Assembly (NCBI RefSeq): GCF_013391105.1
Contig: NZ_CP058335.1
Location: 1,612,001-1,676,000, forward strand
Length of the DNA: 64,000 nt
DNA from: Natronomonas salina
GTDB taxonomy: Archaea > Halobacteriota > Halobacteria > Halobacteriales > Haloarculaceae
Reading direction: 5' to 3'
Positions within the stretch are counted from its first letter, which is position 1; each line of letters opens with the position of its first letter. The notes beneath the pieces were generated by a model, which worked only from the letters and a program-made list of their open reading frames with translations, was not told the origin of the DNA and made no database searches. This document shows positions 52,725 through 61,988 of the stretch, in pieces. Both the position numbers and the translations under genes were made by a program.

Positions 52725-55700
52725 TCACTGCACCTCCAGGGAGTCACTCGAGTCCGCATCGCGAGCGGCGAGTGGGACGTACGCGGCGACGCCGCGGTCG
52801 TCGATCTCGTCGATAACGTCGCGGCGACGATGCGGCCGGACGTCACAGGTATCGCTGTAGCCGCAGTACCGACAGCCCGCATCGTCGGGGTCGAGTACCG
52901 TCGGGTGGTAGTGGCCCGCCGTCATCCCGTCGGCGAGTTCCCCGAGTCGACCCGGCAGTACTGACTCCACGAACTGGCGGTACGCCCGGTGGGTCTCGAA
53001 GGTCGGCTTGCTGAACCGGGTGAACGGCGTGTCGACCCCGTCGCTGCCCTGCCACGCCGCGTGCTCCTGGGAGGCGACGAGTCCCTTCCGGTGGTTCACG
53101 TCACGCGGCGGGCTGACCTGGTAGTACGCCCCGCCCACGACCTCTACGTCATCGAGGACGTCCTCGATGAGGTGCGCATAGATCGGGAGCTGGTAACTGA
53201 AGCCGCCGAGAGTGTCGGTCTCGCTGGGCGTCCCGCCGGTCTTGTAGTCGCGGACGACCAGCTGGGTCGGGTCGGTCCCCGGGACGACATCGACACGGTC
53301 GATCATCCCGTGGATCGGGACTGGGCCGGCCGGCGTATCGACCACGACAGGCTTCTCACGGAGCGCTGGGCCATACTCCGACTTTCCGACGCGGGCCTCG
53401 AACCACGCCGGACGGGCCGTCGCCTTCGCCACCTCCTCGAACTCGTGGTCGAGAAACCGGACCAGCAAGCCCCGTTCGGCGCCGTCGTAGTTGCCGGTCC
53501 CGTAGTAGGGATTGCTGTCCGGGTCGCTCAGGCCGGCAAGCACGCCGAGCAGCCACTCGTACTGGAATGCGGTGGCCTCTTCGTCGAAGCGTTCCTCGAG
53601 GCGCTCCAGGGCGACGTCAAGGAGGTGGGCTTCGCGTGTCTCGCGGTCGGCGACGATCTCGACCGGCTCACCCGGCGCCGACTGCAGGTCGGCGTAGTAG
53701 TGTTCGAGGACGTCGTGGACGTATCCACCGCGGTCGCGGGCGTCCGGCTCGAGGCCGATGTCGTCGGGCTCCTCGATGTCCAGCACCGTCCCCATATAGT
53801 ACTTGAAGCCGCACGTGGCGTAGGTTTCCAGTTGGCTCGGGCTGTACGGCTCCCGGACGGCCGGCCCGTGTAGGCTCGCGACGGTCTCTGGACTCAACTG
53901 GCCGTCGTGTGGGGTGAGCTCGTCGCACGCCCGGGCGGCCCCACAGGCGACGCCGTCCTGACAGCGTCTGTGCTGGGCATCGTCGAACGCGCCCGTCTCG
54001 CGTGCCTGATCGACGAGCGGCGCATACTCGTCGGTCCCGTCGTGGGCGAAGACCGAACCGAGGGAGCGCTGGACGTCCTCACAGCAGCCCGGCGGCGTCT
54101 CCTCGGAGGCAACCGACTCGGGGTCGAGGTCCGTCACGTGGCGCAGTTCCGTGATCACGTCGGCCTCGACGTACGGGTCGCCCTCCAAGGAGCGTTCGGG
54201 GACCGACAGCGTGAGCGAAGCCTCACTGGCCAGCAGGACGCCGAAGTGGTAGCGAGCCCGCTGCTGGAGGTCGGCTTGCTCGAAGTCCTCGTGGGCTTCG
54301 TTTATCGGCTGGAAGTAGAACGGCCGCTCGGGATTCGACGGCGCATGGCCCTCGGTGAGCCCGAGGACGTAGGCGTGCTCGAACTCCCGGGGTGCAGCGT
54401 CATCGAGGTCGCAGACGAGGACGGTGTCGTCCTCGCGGCCAGTCTCGGCGTCGAGGGAGACGCCGCTGAGGGCGCGGTCGAGGCGCTCGACGGCATCACC
54501 TCGGTCGGTGTCCGCAACGCCGTCGGTGAGTGCCAGCGTCTCCAGCACGCGATCGAGCTTGTTCGCGGCATCCGTCTCTGTCCGGCCGTGCGGCGACTGC
54601 GGGAGTGACTCGATGCTATCGACGACGCCCAGCCGGTCGAGAAGTTCGTCGACCGCCAACGGGAGGTCCGCGAGCGACGTGGCGCGAAGCGATTTCGCGT
54701 CGTCGACGATCTCCTGGATCGCCTGTGCCGTGTCGGCGTCCAGGTGGTCGTAGGCGGTCTCCAGTCTGCGAGACGTCAGGCGTCGCGCTACGCGGGTGAT
54801 TTCGCGGTGGTCGATAGCGTCGTCATCCTGGCCGATGGTCACGAGCGGATTCGAGAGCAGCGACGTCACGGAGTCGACCGTCGGGTCCGACTGGCCGAGC
54901 GACAAGAGTTCCGAGAGTACCTCGCCGAGCGCCGTCGCACCGAACGGGCGTTCGATGGCCAGCGTCGCCGGGACGTCGTACTTCGCGAGCGTCTCGACGA
55001 GGCGTTCGTGATACGCCCCGCCGTCGACGAGGACGATTCCGAGATCGCCCGGGTCCGTCCCATCGGCGATCCGCGACCGGATGTCGCAGGCCACGTATCG
55101 GAGTTCCTGGGGAACCGTCTCCGGCTGAACGAGGTCGACGTTTTCCGGGTCATCAGAGGACTCAGTGGCTCCGCGATGCCGGTACATCCGTCGTGGCGTT
55201 GCGGTTCGGCCACGTTCGGCGTCGCCCGGTGGGACGTACTCCCGCTCGAAGGCCAATTCCCGATAGGCACGAAGCCCACGGTCAGCACCCCGATCGACGC
55301 CGACCGCCTCGTCGGTGTCGGTCACCTGCGGCAGGAGCGCGACGGTCGGCCAGGCGTCGGTGATCGCTTCGACGAGTTGGCGTTCCAGCGGCGAGAACAG
55401 CGAGAACCCGCCGAGGACGACCGCCTCGACCGAAGGGAACCACTCGGTGAGGTCGGTGTCGCTCTCGAGGGTGTGTCGGTATCGGTCTGCTAGATCTGTC
55501 CAGTCGGAGCCGCTATTGATTTCCTGTCGAATATTCTCGAAGGCTTTGGCAATCTGAGCAATAGATTCAGCATGGGATTCCAACCCCTCGTTTAGCAGTC
55601 TAGAACGGATTTCCTCTGGTGATTGAAGATTGGCGAACTTTAGGAGTGAAAGTAGATCCTTGACGTTCGTGCAGAGACCCTCTGAAGCCAACTGATTGCT

Positions 55701-56030
55701 ACATCCAAGCGGATTTTCTGGATCATCGATTCCTTCAACAGCCAGTTCGAATAGGCGATCGCGTAGTGTTGCGTCCAAATATTGGTTATGACCGATGTAC
55801 GCATCTCGTTCGAAACAGCCGTTTACGATACTTTCAAACGTCGCCACCCGCAGCGACAGCGGCGATCCGTACTTACGCCAGCGCTCGCGCGTCAGTCGTT
55901 CGGTGTGGTCGCTCCGCGCGAGATAGAGCACACTCTCGGGCTGGTCGCCCACCGTGCCCGCGAGCGCGTCGAACGCAGTAGATTCGAGTCGAGGATATCG
56001 CGGCCCGGTATACAGCTGCCGAGAATCCAT
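52725..56030 (-). CDS. addB: AddB-like nuclease with iron-sulfur cysteines
   Basis: The start at ATG 56030 (MDSRQLYTGPRYPRLEST) is preferred to one 48 bp upstream, because the added residues are hydrophobic and atypical. It has 1101 residues. The front is an AddB-like inactive helicase without a clear Walker A. The C-terminal nuclease shows GMIDRVD and VVRDYKTGG near 909-926, then QLPIYAHL. Cysteines in YATCGFKYY near 738 and CRYCGYSDTC near 1052-1061 form the AddB/Cas4-type Fe-S site. Residues about 73-180 are encoded by visibly AT-richer DNA (55490-55810) than the rest. Confidence 0.85.
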   Translation of the reverse strand: MDSRQLYTGPRYPRLESTAFDALAGTVGDQPESVLYLARSDHTERLTRERWRKYGSPLSLRVATFESIVNGCFERDAYIGHNQYLDATLRDRLFELAVEGIDDPENPLGCSNQLASEGLCTNVKDLLSLLKFANLQSPEEIRSRLLNEGLESHAESIAQIAKAFENIRQEINSGSDWTDLADRYRHTLESDTDLTEWFPSVEAVVLGGFSLFSPLERQLVEAITDAWPTVALLPQVTDTDEAVGVDRGADRGLRAYRELAFEREYVPPGDAERGRTATPRRMYRHRGATESSDDPENVDLVQPETVPQELRYVACDIRSRIADGTDPGDLGIVLVDGGAYHERLVETLAKYDVPATLAIERPFGATALGEVLSELLSLGQSDPTVDSVTSLLSNPLVTIGQDDDAIDHREITRVARRLTSRRLETAYDHLDADTAQAIQEIVDDAKSLRATSLADLPLAVDELLDRLGVVDSIESLPQSPHGRTETDAANKLDRVLETLALTDGVADTDRGDAVERLDRALSGVSLDAETGREDDTVLVCDLDDAAPREFEHAYVLGLTEGHAPSNPERPFYFQPINEAHEDFEQADLQQRARYHFGVLLASEASLTLSVPERSLEGDPYVEADVITELRHVTDLDPESVASEETPPGCCEDVQRSLGSVFAHDGTDEYAPLVDQARETGAFDDAQHRRCQDGVACGAARACDELTPHDGQLSPETVASLHGPAVREPYSPSQLETYATCGFKYYMGTVLDIEEPDDIGLEPDARDRGGYVHDVLEHYYADLQSAPGEPVEIVADRETREAHLLDVALERLEERFDEEATAFQYEWLLGVLAGLSDPDSNPYYGTGNYDGAERGLLVRFLDHEFEEVAKATARPAWFEARVGKSEYGPALREKPVVVDTPAGPVPIHGMIDRVDVVPGTDPTQLVVRDYKTGGTPSETDTLGGFSYQLPIYAHLIEDVLDDVEVVGGAYYQVSPPRDVNHRKGLVASQEHAAWQGSDGVDTPFTRFSKPTFETHRAYRQFVESVLPGRLGELADGMTAGHYHPTVLDPDDAGCRYCGYSDTCDVRPHRRRDVIDEIDDRGVAAYVPLAARDADSSDSLEVQ

Positions 56031-56281
56031 GAATAACACGGAGTCGCAGGTAACGAGCAAGAAAGTTTGGGCGAGCACTCCAGCGGAATCCGCGGACAGA
56101 TGCCTCGTGGGTTACCACCACTCCAGCGTCTCGTTGTATCGATATCGACGGTGATCAGATCCGCTGGCAGCTCTTGGTCAATCAACGGTAAAGAAGGGGC
56201 TCTGAAGGGTCTGTCTCAGGTCTACGGAAGCGGACTACAGCCGTCGCGAATGTTTTTGTAGACGATTCCACTCTTAGAGAT

Positions 56282-56635
56282 ATGGCAAACGGCCTGGATC
56301 CGACAGAGGAGTACGATGGGTCGATAATAGTGCGGACGTTCGACGACGACGGGTCGCGAGAGCGAGAGAAGTGTGCATCGTTCAAGGAAGCGATCGAGAC
56401 GGTCAAGGAGTTACGGCACTCCCACGATGTCGTCGAAATCGTCGACAAGGACAACGAGGCCGTATTCAACTCGGTCGATATGAACATCGAAGACTGGGAG
56501 GTCGAATGGAAACACGCCAAGCGGCGACTCTCCGTGGATGTCGAGGAACGGGAATGCCCGTACGATAACGTCGCGTGTTTCGCAGACGACCTCTGTGTCC
56601 AATGCAAGATCGATAAGGTCCAGAATCAGGTTTGA
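56282..56635 (+). CDS. Hypothetical haloarchaeal protein, Cys-containing tail
   Basis: A 117-residue acidic protein starting MANGLDPTEEYDGSIIVRTF. The middle is alpha/beta (FKEAIETVKELRHSHDVVEI). Four late cysteines (RECPYDNVACFADDLCVQCK) suggest a zinc site. Codon use is typical of the host. It is divergent from addB and has no evident partner. Function unknown. Confidence 0.7.
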   Translation: MANGLDPTEEYDGSIIVRTFDDDGSREREKCASFKEAIETVKELRHSHDVVEIVDKDNEAVFNSVDMNIEDWEVEWKHAKRRLSVDVEERECPYDNVACFADDLCVQCKIDKVQNQV

Positions 56636-57006
56636 GAGCTCTTGACGGCTGAGAACCTCCCTTCCTCAACATTACGTGATCCAGAGTTTGCCATCGAACT
56701 GCAACAGGTGAGGGGCGCATTACCCGGAGCCGAGAGAGCGTATCCGTGCGGTCGGATTCTCCATCCCTACGTAGCCTCTCCTCGCCCCTCCTCGCAGTCT
56801 TCGGTCACTCCCTCGTCTGCCTTCCTCGTTGAGTCACCTAGCCGGACGAAATTCCCTCATTTCCCGCACCTCAACACCCGACCGTGGTTACCAATCGCAC
56901 AGACAAACATACCAGATGAATTCGTAACTAACAGTCAAATTCGCTTATACGGCTAGCAGACCACATCTAACCTGGTAACCGACGGCCAGTACGCCTCCTC
57001 GAATCC
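56636..57006. other. Promoter region of the surface-protein gene
   Basis: About 370 bases without a gene. TTCGCTTATACGG (around 56940-56952) could be the TATA region about 60 bp before the start at 57007. Confidence 0.4.
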
Positions 57007-58665
57007 ATGCCTCCCAATAGCCAACTCCCCCGCCAGCGGACACCAGCGCTGAGCCGACGGCTCACGATCGTCCTCACCATCGTCCTCACGGTGGCGCTGG
57101 GCGTGCCCGTGGTGAGCGCCCAAGATGGATCGACGCCCACACCCCAGGACAGCGCTATCGGGCCCGACGGCGAGATCCAGCGATGTACGGCGATCACCGA
57201 ACCGGGGAACTACCACCTGAGCAGCGACTTCGAGGCCAGTACGGACGGGACCTGCCTCACCATCGAACACAACGAGTCATCGGTCACGATCGACGGCAAC
57301 GGCCACACGCTTCAGGGCCCCGGCATGGACGGTACGACCGGAATCGCGGTCGACCCCGGCCAGGACGCTGGCAGCGTCGAGATCCACGCCATCACGGTCG
57401 CGGGCTGGGGCAGCACCGGTATCGAGCACATGAACGGCGACCTTACGCTCAGAGATGCGACCGTGACCAACAACGGCGACGGCTACCGAGCCCAGGGGAT
57501 GAACAGCGGGACACTGCGGAACGTCACGTTCACCGGCAACGACGGCGCGGGAATCAGCACCGAGATGATCATCGACCTCCGCGTCGACGACGTCCAGTCG
57601 ACCGGAAACGACGTCGGGATCGAAATGATCGACGGCGGCGACGTCCAGGTAACCAACTCGCACTTCACCGCCAACGACGGCGCCGGCATCTCAGTCGGCC
57701 ACTCGATGAATGCGGCGTTCTCGAACGTGGATGCGTCCAGCAACGGCGGGAACGGCGTTCTCGTCGCCGGCTCCTCGATGGGCACGCAGGCCACCTTCGA
57801 GGACAGCTCGTTCACCGCCAACGCCGAGGACGGCCTCGAGGCCGTCTACTACTCGGGCAGCAACGACCAGGTCGACCTGACCAACGTCCACATCGACGAG
57901 AACGCCGGGCGAGCGATCTCGACGTCCGACACGAGCAATGGCGAGCAGGGTGACCCTGCCGTCGTCCAGGCGACGAACGTCACGCTTGGTGGCGGGCTGG
58001 CCGTCGACTTCGAACGACAGGGCCTGACGATCGAGACGGAGAAGACGGACTGGTCGGCGACGGACACGATGAACATCACAGGGAGTTCCGAGACAGCCGT
58101 CGACGCGACCTTCGACGTTGGCGGTGCGAACGGCCAGCTCTGGCAGCAGACGGACGACGCCTGGAATAAACAGGGCGAGTACAGCACGTCGGACGGGCGG
58201 TTCGAGGCGACCATTGGCGCAGGCACCTGGACGGCCGATAGCCCGGATAGTACACCAACGCAGGACGCGACAGCGACGCCCAGCGGCCCTCAGTCGTCGG
58301 GGACGACCCAAACCTCTCCTTCGGGTGGGGGCGGTCCCCAGGCGGCCGGTCAGACGGACACAGCGACCAGTGGGACGAACGGTCCGGGTATGCAAGCTGA
58401 TTCCGATACTCTGTCCCCCGACACCGAGTCGACTCCGGGTTCGAACACGACGGGAGGGGGCAACCAAGTCAATACGATTGCGAATTCCCCGACCGATGAT
58501 CCGGAGTCGCCTGCCGGACAGCCGGATACCGAGACCGTCACGCCCAGTGATACCGATCAGGACGAGGACGGAGATGGAGTAGTGGGCGACGGCCCTGGCT
58601 TCACGGGCCTGACGACACTGATTATACTGGTCGGGGCAGTGCTCTTGGCGGCCCGGCAATCGTAG
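57007..58665 (+). CDS. Secreted beta-helix protein with PGF-CTERM anchor
   Basis: A 552-residue protein. The signal peptide is RRLTIVLTIVLTVALGVPVV ending at SAQ near residue 39. A right-handed parallel beta-helix of pectate-lyase/copper-oxidase-like type spans about 60-340, with repeats such as NGDLTLRDATVTNNGDGYRA and GGDVQVTNSHFTANDGAGIS. A Thr/Ser/Pro/Asp-rich stalk (415-525) leads to GDGPGFTGL, a hydrophobic helix and ARQS: a PGF-CTERM sorting signal for archaeosortase A, which swaps the tail for lipid. The protein therefore sits outside the cell, probably glycosylated. The substrate is unknown. A fragment copy is at 48849-48970. Confidence 0.88.
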   Translation: MPPNSQLPRQRTPALSRRLTIVLTIVLTVALGVPVVSAQDGSTPTPQDSAIGPDGEIQRCTAITEPGNYHLSSDFEASTDGTCLTIEHNESSVTIDGNGHTLQGPGMDGTTGIAVDPGQDAGSVEIHAITVAGWGSTGIEHMNGDLTLRDATVTNNGDGYRAQGMNSGTLRNVTFTGNDGAGISTEMIIDLRVDDVQSTGNDVGIEMIDGGDVQVTNSHFTANDGAGISVGHSMNAAFSNVDASSNGGNGVLVAGSSMGTQATFEDSSFTANAEDGLEAVYYSGSNDQVDLTNVHIDENAGRAISTSDTSNGEQGDPAVVQATNVTLGGGLAVDFERQGLTIETEKTDWSATDTMNITGSSETAVDATFDVGGANGQLWQQTDDAWNKQGEYSTSDGRFEATIGAGTWTADSPDSTPTQDATATPSGPQSSGTTQTSPSGGGGPQAAGQTDTATSGTNGPGMQADSDTLSPDTESTPGSNTTGGGNQVNTIANSPTDDPESPAGQPDTETVTPSDTDQDEDGDGVVGDGPGFTGLTTLIILVGAVLLAARQS

Positions 58666-58689
58666 ATGGCGGCGTGATAACCGTCCCAG

Positions 58690-58944
58690 TCACGGGGTCG
58701 CGCGGATGACTTGGCCACCACACCCGCATTGCTCGACGTACCTGAGCGTCACCGCGTCGAACTCGGCCTGCAGGGCGTCGACGAGATAGTCGTCGGGGTG
58801 GCCGTGGGCTTTGTGCGTCACCAGGTTCACGTGCTGGCCGGCGGTCGTCTGCCGGATTGCGTCTTTGGCGTGCTCGACGAGCAATGCCTGGTCGTCCGCG
58901 TACTGCGGGAACTCGAGGTTCGCCGACCACGAATTGTCCTGCAT
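58690..58944 (-). CDS. CGCGG-type radical-SAM-modified RiPP precursor
   Basis: The start at ATG 58944 (MQDNSWSANLEFPQYADDQ) is preferred; an in-frame ATG at 59013 adds a less typical leader. It has 84 residues and ends YVEQCGCGGQVIRATP. The CGCGG motif near the C-terminus defines a haloarchaeal family annotated as a radical-SAM-modified peptide precursor (recalled family knowledge). The Cys/Gly core would be the modified site, with the helical front as recognition leader. The maturase that usually accompanies it is not in the neighbouring genes, so it must act from elsewhere or lie outside. Confidence 0.75.
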   Translation of the reverse strand: MQDNSWSANLEFPQYADDQALLVEHAKDAIRQTTAGQHVNLVTHKAHGHPDDYLVDALQAEFDAVTLRYVEQCGCGGQVIRATP

Positions 58945-59013
58945 TCGGTCCGTCACAGGCTGTACATCTGCATCATTCACTGCCAAGTGACTACCTACGT
59001 GAGCCGACCGCAA

Positions 59014-59466
59014 CTACCCCTCGTACGTGTCTTATTCGGTGAGACACGGGTAATTTCATCCGATGTGAACGCGATACCCCGATATGGCGACGCTATTCAA
59101 CCGCTCGCTGAATGCACTACTGGAGATAGATGACAGTACAAATCGCGGATAAGCTTCGGTCGCGACCGCGTGCTATGTCTCGACCAACTCTATTAATGGC
59201 CGGATGTTAGGTGTTAGTAGAGATTTCGCGGGTTCCAAGAGCGACGATCTGCGCCTAGCAATGATATCAAGGAGCCTGTCTCAATCCATGATAAGGACAT
59301 CAAAACCACCTCAGGGCATCGGCACCCATTGACTTGTTCCTGTTCTTCCCTCATGACGAAACCCTTGCTGTGGAGGGTATAGAGACCTTGGACACGATGA
59401 TAAGTAATTGGTCGGGATTCTCTTTGACAACCTAGTTGAAACGATTTCCGAGATGTAGGTGGCGGG
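59014..59466. other. Intergenic region without a recognised feature
   Basis: About 450 bases, changing from GC-rich to AT-rich DNA toward the membrane-protein gene. No gene or repeat was recognised. Confidence 0.4.
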
Positions 59467-60024
59467 ATGAATTTTACATCTAGTGTTAATATCAAATTCC
59501 CTTTTGTTCCTTTTGAGAACCAATCAAAGGGTATAAAATCCTACAGTGGACTATATTCACTAATGCAGACAGTCTGGGCTAACCATCAGATTCGAGATAT
59601 ACTACTCCAACCAGATCAGAAGACCGCTATGTCTACATTACTTCATTTCGTCGTTTTCCTGATTCCATCCCCCCAAATTACAAATGCTTCGGCAGAGATT
59701 GGTCCAACTCTAAGTACAGAATTAACGCTCAATCATGGGATTATAGTACTTCTGTGCGGTTTCTTTGTACTCGGCGGGATATTCATCTCCCGACAGATAG
59801 GCTACATGTCGTCATCGGTCAGCCTTTATGGAATTATCGTTGGTTTTGCTTTGATAGCATTCGGCGCGACAGTATTATCGGTTACGTTATATGGGCCATC
59901 ATACACTACTGGATCAATCTCATTTCGGCGAGGATGGTATCCAATATTTGCAATACTAGTTGGTATCTTTCTTGCAGGATTAAGTGTCGTCATCGCATGG
60001 TACCGCTGGCCCTCACTTAATTGA
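59467..60024 (+). CDS. Small membrane protein, AT-rich gene
   Basis: A 185-residue frame; the ATG at 59467 is followed by others at 59563 and 59629 (MSTLLHFVVFLIPSP). The hydrophobic segments HGIIVLLCGFFVLGGIFI, LYGIIVGFALIAFGATVL and PIFAILVGIFLAGLSVVIAW predict three or four transmembrane helices. The base composition is much more AT-rich than its neighbours, so it was probably acquired. Function unknown. Confidence 0.55.
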   Translation: MNFTSSVNIKFPFVPFENQSKGIKSYSGLYSLMQTVWANHQIRDILLQPDQKTAMSTLLHFVVFLIPSPQITNASAEIGPTLSTELTLNHGIIVLLCGFFVLGGIFISRQIGYMSSSVSLYGIIVGFALIAFGATVLSVTLYGPSYTTGSISFRRGWYPIFAILVGIFLAGLSVVIAWYRWPSLN

Positions 60025-60221
60025 TTTGCTGTATGAATCCGATGTAACCTTGTATCCTCGAAATCCTCATTAATTGATACCAGGGCAGGGCCAGTGTAAC
60101 ACGACGCGCCAGCACTGCCATATTTCAGAGTGGCAGCCACAAATCGACTACAAGGAACGTCTCCTAAAACTGTCAAGAGAAAGCATTTGAGGCTATCTGT
60201 AATATGGCTTAACTAGCGAGA

Positions 60222-61646
60222 TCACCGGTTTTCTTTGTACTCGCCGACGACCTCCTGCATCGTCGCCTTGCCGTCGCCGAACAGCATCACCGTGTTGTCC
60301 TGGGCGAACAGCGGGTTGGGGATACCGGAGAAGCCGGGGCTGAGGCTCCGCTTGTTGACGACGACGGTGCCGGCCTCGCCGACGTTGAGGACCGGCATCC
60401 CGGAGATGGGGCTCCCGTCGGACTCGTTGGCTCGCGGGTTCACGACGTCGTTGGCGCCGGTGACGATGACGACGTCGGTCTGGGAGAACGTCGGGTTGAT
60501 CTCCTCGAGCTCCTTCATCATGTCGTAGGGGACGTCGGCCTCAGCCAGCAGGACGTTCATGTGGCCGGGCATCCGGCCGGCGACCGGGTGGATGCCGAAC
60601 TCGACCTCGACGCCGTCCTCGTCGAGCAGCTCCGCGAGCTCCGCGACGGCGTGCTGGGCCTGCGCGACCGCCATCCCGTAGCCGGGGACGATGACGACCC
60701 GCTGGGCGGTATCGAGCAGCATCTCCAGTTCCTCCGGGGAGGTCTCCGTGATGTTCCCCTCGTAGATGTCGTCCATCTCCTCGGCGGTGGCCTCCTCGCC
60801 GAACCCGCCGAACAGCACGTTCGCGAGCGACCGGTTCATCGACTCGCACATGATGACAGTGAGGATCATCCCGGCAGCGCCGACGAGCGTGCCGGCGATG
60901 ATCAGGGCGGTGTTGTTCAGGACGAACCCGGTTCCGGCGGCGGCCAGCCCCGAGTAGGCGTTCAGCAGCGCGATGACGACCGGCATGTCGGCGCCGCCGA
61001 TGGGGATGACGAGCATCACGCCGAGGACCGAGGCGGCCGCGAGCAGCACCCAGAAGGCCGGCACGAACTCCCCCTGGAGGGTCGACGCCAGGAGGTCGGG
61101 CTGGACGACGAGGTACGCGCCGGCGAGCAGGGCGGTCAGCAGCAGCACGGCCTTGACGACCTGTTCACCCGTATACCGGATGGCCGAGCCGGTGACGACG
61201 CCGTGGAGCTTCCCGGCGGCGACCATGCTGCCGGTGAACGTCACCGCGCCGATGATGCCCGAGGCGGCCGCCGCGACGGCCATGTCGGCGGGGAACGTCG
61301 CGGCCTGCACCTCGATCAGTTCGGCGCCGGCGACCAGCGCCGACGCGCCGCCGCCGAAGCCGTTGAAGACGCCGACGAGCTGGGGCATCTCGGTCATCTC
61401 GACCTTGACGGCCAGCCCAGCGCCGACGAGGCCGCCGAGCGCCAGCCCGCCGACCAGTACCGCCGGCGAGAGGATCTCGAACCACAGGACCGTCGCCGCG
61501 ACGGCGACGAACATGCCGCCGGCGGACGTGAGGTTCCCCCGGACCGCGGTCCGCGGGTGGGTCATGTCGCGGAGCCCCTGGATGAAGAGGATCGCCGCGA
61601 CGAGGTAGATCAGCCGCAGGACGGCCTCCGAGAACAGCTCCGCCAT
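60222..61646 (-). CDS. pntB: NAD(P) transhydrogenase beta subunit
   Basis: A 474-residue protein. The first 270 residues form about nine membrane helices (LRLIYLVAAILFIQGLRDM onward). The C-terminal NADP domain shows VIVPGYGMAVAQAQHAV, GIHPVAGRMPGHMNVLLAEA, DVVIVTGANDVVNP and FSGIPNPLFAQDNTVMLFGD, the family signatures. It uses the proton gradient to reduce NADP with NADH. It starts 1 bp after the small alpha subunit. The operon order is alpha-1, alpha-2, beta. Confidence 0.95.
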   Translation of the reverse strand: MAELFSEAVLRLIYLVAAILFIQGLRDMTHPRTAVRGNLTSAGGMFVAVAATVLWFEILSPAVLVGGLALGGLVGAGLAVKVEMTEMPQLVGVFNGFGGGASALVAGAELIEVQAATFPADMAVAAAASGIIGAVTFTGSMVAAGKLHGVVTGSAIRYTGEQVVKAVLLLTALLAGAYLVVQPDLLASTLQGEFVPAFWVLLAAASVLGVMLVIPIGGADMPVVIALLNAYSGLAAAGTGFVLNNTALIIAGTLVGAAGMILTVIMCESMNRSLANVLFGGFGEEATAEEMDDIYEGNITETSPEELEMLLDTAQRVVIVPGYGMAVAQAQHAVAELAELLDEDGVEVEFGIHPVAGRMPGHMNVLLAEADVPYDMMKELEEINPTFSQTDVVIVTGANDVVNPRANESDGSPISGMPVLNVGEAGTVVVNKRSLSPGFSGIPNPLFAQDNTVMLFGDGKATMQEVVGEYKENR

Positions 61647-61647
61647 G

Positions 61648-61932
61648 TCAGCGACCCCCTCCGTGGAAGTCCTCGAGCATGAAGTGGCTCACCAGGTAGC
61701 CGCCGACGACGTTGATGGTCGCCATGACGACCGCCAGAAATCCCAGCGCCGTCGCCAGCGTCGAGGAGCCCGACCCGGCGACGACGACCGCGCCGACGAG
61801 CGTGATGCCGGTGATGGCGTTGGCGCCGGACATCAGCGGCGTGTGAAGCGTCGCCGGAATCTTCGTGATGATGGAGTAGCCGAGGAACGCCGCGAGGACG
61901 AACAGCGTCAGGTGGGTGATGACGTCGGGCAC
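61648..61932 (-). CDS. pntA2: NAD(P) transhydrogenase alpha subunit, membrane part
   Basis: A 94-residue protein from GTG 61932, with GGAGGT about 10 bp upstream deciding the start. Three hydrophobic helices (THLTLFVLAAFLGYSIITKI, GITLVGAVVVAG, ALGFLAVVMATINVVGGYLV) match the C-terminal membrane portion of PntA, encoded separately as in many archaea and alpha-proteobacteria. It forms the proton channel with PntB. Confidence 0.92.
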   Translation of the reverse strand: MPDVITHLTLFVLAAFLGYSIITKIPATLHTPLMSGANAITGITLVGAVVVAGSGSSTLATALGFLAVVMATINVVGGYLVSHFMLEDFHGGGR

Positions 61933-61988
61933 GGTTACATACCTCCCTCGGCCGTCGCCGGGTCGACCGGCGATGTGCGCTCAGTCAT
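61933..61988 (-). other. Linker between pntA parts with a 17-codon frame
   Basis: An ATG overlaps the pntA1 stop (ATGACTGA). It opens the frame MTERTSPVDPATAEGGM, closing at TAA 61936-61938, just before the GTG of the next subunit. It may be a translated coupling peptide or simply the spacer that carries GGAGGT for pntA2. Confidence 0.35.
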
